Assembly (NCBI GenBank): GCA_031398625.1
Contig: JANNNQ010000060.1
Location: 1-17,165 of the forward strand
Direction: 5' to 3'
DNA length: 17,165 nucleotides
Source: CAIUGU01 sp031398625
GTDB taxonomy: Bacteria; Pseudomonadota; Gammaproteobacteria; Steroidobacterales; Steroidobacteraceae
Numbering within the stretch: the first letter of the stretch is position 1; the number at the start of each line of letters is the position of its first letter. Of this stretch, positions 15,472 through 17,165 are shown one piece after another. The position numbers and the translations under genes were made by a program. The notes under the pieces were generated by a model. That model was not told where the DNA came from. It searched no databases and saw only the letters and a list, made by a program, of their open reading frames with translations.

Positions 15472-15480
15472 TGTGCATAA
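15472..15480 (-). promoter_or_regulatory. Further DnaA-box match
   Basis: TTATGCACA on the minus strand, an exact TTWTNCACA match. It overlaps the right arm of a 9-bp hairpin ACACGCCGC / GCGGCGTGT (15443-15451 / 15466-15474, 14-base loop). Confidence 0.4.
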
Positions 15481-15578
15481 CCTCGCCCACGCCCCTCCCT
15501 GCAGCGCCGCCAAAAGGTCAATTTTGCAAACCGTTTCACAAACTTGCGCCACCCTGACGAATGACCAATACGTCCCCT

Positions 15579-16739
15579 TCAGGGCAAGAAAAGCGCCTGC
15601 AGATCGTTGAGGAAACGCCACCCCAGTTCACTCGGAATCCAGCAATCCGAATCGCGACCGTCAAGCAGACCCCGCTCCCGGCCGAGCGCCAGGGTGGCCG
15701 CAATTGCCACGCCCGAAAGACCGGTACTCGCTTCGAATTCCCGGATCATGAACCCCTCGCGCAGGCGGAGAGCGTTCAGCATGTATTCGAAAGGCAGGTC
15801 TCGTGGGTCTACGTCGCGCGTCTCCTGGAGTCGCGCGGCGGCATCACTGCCTTCCAGGTATTGACGGGGTTGTTTATGCCGCACCGTCCGCCGCACGCGG
15901 CCTGCACTGTCAGTCAGCTTGCCGTGTGCACCTGCCCCGATACCGAGGTAGTCGCCGAACTTCCAGTAGTTGACGTTGTGGCGGCACTGTTGCCCTGCCT
16001 TGGCATACGCCGAGACCTCGTACTGGGAAAACCCGCGCTCTTGCAGCAATGACTGGCATGCCGCCTGTATTTCCCATGCGGCTTCAGGGTCAGGCAATGC
16101 CTCCGGGGGACGATGGTGAAAGACCGTTCCTGGCTCGAGCGTCAACTGATAGAGCGAAAGATGCCGCGGTCCGAGGCTCAGTGCCGTATTCAGGTCTGTC
16201 AGCGCCTGGTCCGTACCCTGTGCAGGCAACGCATACATGAGGTCCAGATTGAAATTGCAGAGCTTGGCAGCCTTCAGTTCGGCGACCGCGCGGACCACAT
16301 CATCCGGAGAATGGATACGGCCGAGGAGCTTGAGCTGTACCGCATCGAAGCTCTGGACGCCAAGGGAGACACGGTTGATCCCCGCCTCGCGATACGCTGC
16401 GAACTTCCCGTGTTCGATCGTTCCCGGGTTGGCTTCGAGAGTGACTTCAAGGTCCGGTACGCAGGGCATCCGCGAGCGGATGGCGGCGAGCAGCTTCGCG
16501 AGGGAATGCGGACTGAACAGGCTCGGCGTACCGCCGCCGATGAAGATGGAAACCAGTTCCCGATCGCCCTGGCCGGACAGGTCATGGTCGAGGTCGCCGA
16601 TCAGCGCCTCGATATAGCGATCTTCGGGAAGCTCCGTGCCCACGGGCTTCTGGTGCGAGTTGAAGTCGCAGTAGGGGCACTTGCGCACACACCACGGTAT
16701 GTGGACGTAGAGCGAGAGAGGCGGTGCGGATCGGGCCAT
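15579..16739 (-). CDS. hemW: Radical SAM haem chaperone HemW (HemN-like)
   Basis: 386 residues, the usual HemW length (E. coli 378). HemW is a radical-SAM [4Fe-4S] protein that binds haem and is thought to deliver it to target proteins; it is often mis-annotated as oxygen-independent coproporphyrinogen III oxidase. Seen: SLYVHIPWCVRKCPYCDFNSH with the cluster cysteines Cys17, Cys21 and Cys24; the SAM-binding GGGTPSLF (68-75); GINRVSLGVQSF; LDLMYALPAQ; and the HNVNYW motif followed by GDYLGIGAGAHG that marks the HemW branch. A C-terminal HemN-type domain ends GWRFLNDLQALFLP. The ATG lies ten bases after the rdgB stop, so the two are very likely one operon; no strong Shine-Dalgarno is visible. 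Confidence 0.95.
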   Translation of the reverse strand: MARSAPPLSLYVHIPWCVRKCPYCDFNSHQKPVGTELPEDRYIEALIGDLDHDLSGQGDRELVSIFIGGGTPSLFSPHSLAKLLAAIRSRMPCVPDLEVTLEANPGTIEHGKFAAYREAGINRVSLGVQSFDAVQLKLLGRIHSPDDVVRAVAELKAAKLCNFNLDLMYALPAQGTDQALTDLNTALSLGPRHLSLYQLTLEPGTVFHHRPPEALPDPEAAWEIQAACQSLLQERGFSQYEVSAYAKAGQQCRHNVNYWKFGDYLGIGAGAHGKLTDSAGRVRRTVRHKQPRQYLEGSDAAARLQETRDVDPRDLPFEYMLNALRLREGFMIREFEASTGLSGVAIAATLALGRERGLLDGRDSDCWIPSELGWRFLNDLQALFLP

Positions 16740-16749
16740 GGCTTGCCAC

Positions 16750-17165
16750 TCACCCGGGCGGGCTGAATTCCCCGCGGTTCGCGAGCTCCAGAACGAGCTG
16801 CCGCAGCGCCCGCCCGCGATGACTCAAGTTGTTTTTTTCTGGCGCTGAAAGCTCTGCCGCAGTCACATTAAGGCCCGCGACGAGGAAAACGGGATCGTAT
16901 CCAAACCCGCCGGCGCCGCGAGGCTCGCGCAGCAGCACGCCTTCCCAGCTCGCTTGGGCTACGAGTGGTACAGGATCGGTTGCAGAACGCAGGTACGCGA
17001 GCGCACATCGATAGCGTGCCGTGCGCAGGGCGTCCGGGACTGCCTCAAGCTCGCGGAACAGCTTGTCGAGATTGTCGGCGTCGGTGGCTTCGGGACCCGC
17101 ATAGCGTGCGGAGTAGATGCCCGGTTGGCCGGCAAGGGCGTCGACTTCGATACCGGAATCGTCGG
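16750..17165 (-). CDS. rdgB: RdgB/HAM1 family dITP/XTP pyrophosphatase, 5' end cut off
   Basis: Removes non-canonical purine nucleotides (dITP, ITP, XTP) by hydrolysis to the monophosphate, keeping them out of DNA and RNA. The last 138 residues of about 200 are visible; the gene enters from the right edge. Seen: the DDSGIEVDAL motif at the very edge (catalytic Asp region), GQPGIYSARYAG, GAGGFGYDPVF (substrate loop) and the C-terminal SHRGRAL that reads the purine base. An internal ATG-equivalent at 16938 is not the start, because conserved family sequence continues upstream in frame. Located directly before hemW, the common gammaproteobacterial order. Confidence 0.96.
   Translation of the reverse strand, partial: DDSGIEVDALAGQPGIYSARYAGPEATDADNLDKLFRELEAVPDALRTARYRCALAYLRSATDPVPLVAQASWEGVLLREPRGAGGFGYDPVFLVAGLNVTAAELSAPEKNNLSHRGRALRQLVLELANRGEFSPPG

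Larger units (their letters stand above)
15206..15578. other. Gene-free stretch downstream of hemW
   Basis: No believable gene: short open frames at 15377-15610 (plus) and 15391-15621 (minus) oppose each other and run into the hemW 3' end. Contents: the DnaA-box cluster, an A+T-rich segment at about 15350-15445 unusual for this G+C-rich window, a 9-bp hairpin (15443-15474), and an inverted pair ATTGGTCA / TGACCAAT (15352-15359 / 15562-15569). No clear terminator for hemW was found. Confidence 0.6.

Noticed and set aside
15269..15480. Firm call of oriC
   Set aside because: The box cluster is real, but there is no dnaA/dnaN/rpmH/gidA context and no strand switch of genes, so it is kept as a candidate only.
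15377..15621. Opposed 76-77 codon frames left of hemW
   Set aside because: They overlap each other and the hemW 3' end and cross the A+T-rich DnaA-box region; no support for translation.
1..17165. CRISPR array, tRNA or rRNA genes, prophage genes or anti-phage systems
   Set aside because: I looked for regularly spaced repeats, tRNA arm sequences and typical defence or phage proteins and saw none; apart from the 10918-11559 gene, all genes are recognisable core functions.

Overview
The window reads as chromosomal core-genome DNA of a G+C-rich (roughly 60% by eye) gammaproteobacterium. The strongest clue is gene order: a penicillin-binding protein 1A gene diverging from pilM-pilN-pilO-pilP-pilQ, followed by aroK-aroB, is the arrangement known from pseudomonads, xanthomonads and relatives. 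I cannot place the genus. No phage, tRNA, rRNA or CRISPR array was seen.

Layout. Positions 1-7952 form one long leftward (minus-strand) gene series. It contains pilM, pilN, pilO, pilP and pilQ (type IV pilus alignment subcomplex and outer-membrane secretin), a terminator-like double hairpin, then aroK and aroB (shikimate pathway) and dgt (dNTP triphosphohydrolase, cut by the left edge). A 415-base divergent region (7953-8367) separates this from a rightward pair: PBP1A (mrcA/ponA) and a 213-residue protein of uncertain, possibly nucleotidyltransferase-like, type. From 11614 to the right edge everything is leftward again: gltA (citrate synthase), an M48 lipoprotein metalloprotease, rpmE (ribosomal protein bL31), a 643-base stretch without a convincing gene, hemW (radical-SAM haem chaperone) and rdgB (ITP/XTP pyrophosphatase, cut by the right edge).

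What stands out. (1) pilO is broken by a perfect 10-bp tandem duplication at 5979-5999. Removing one copy restores a normal 221-residue PilO, so this is either a slippage-type on/off switch for pili, a fresh mutation, or an assembly error. (2) The gene-free stretch between rpmE and hemW holds a compact 168-bp element with 25-bp imperfect terminal inverted repeats and nested hairpins (15038-15205). Next to it lies a cluster of DnaA-box-like 9-mers with an A+T-rich flank (15269-15480), a candidate replication-origin or DnaA-titration site. (3) Two long G runs (G9 in aroB, G8 in the PBP1A membrane anchor) are further slippage-prone sites inside important genes.

Functional themes: the left half makes the pilus machine, aromatic precursors and clean dNTP pools; the centre makes peptidoglycan; the right half is central carbon metabolism, envelope proteolysis, translation, haem delivery and nucleotide-pool sanitation.
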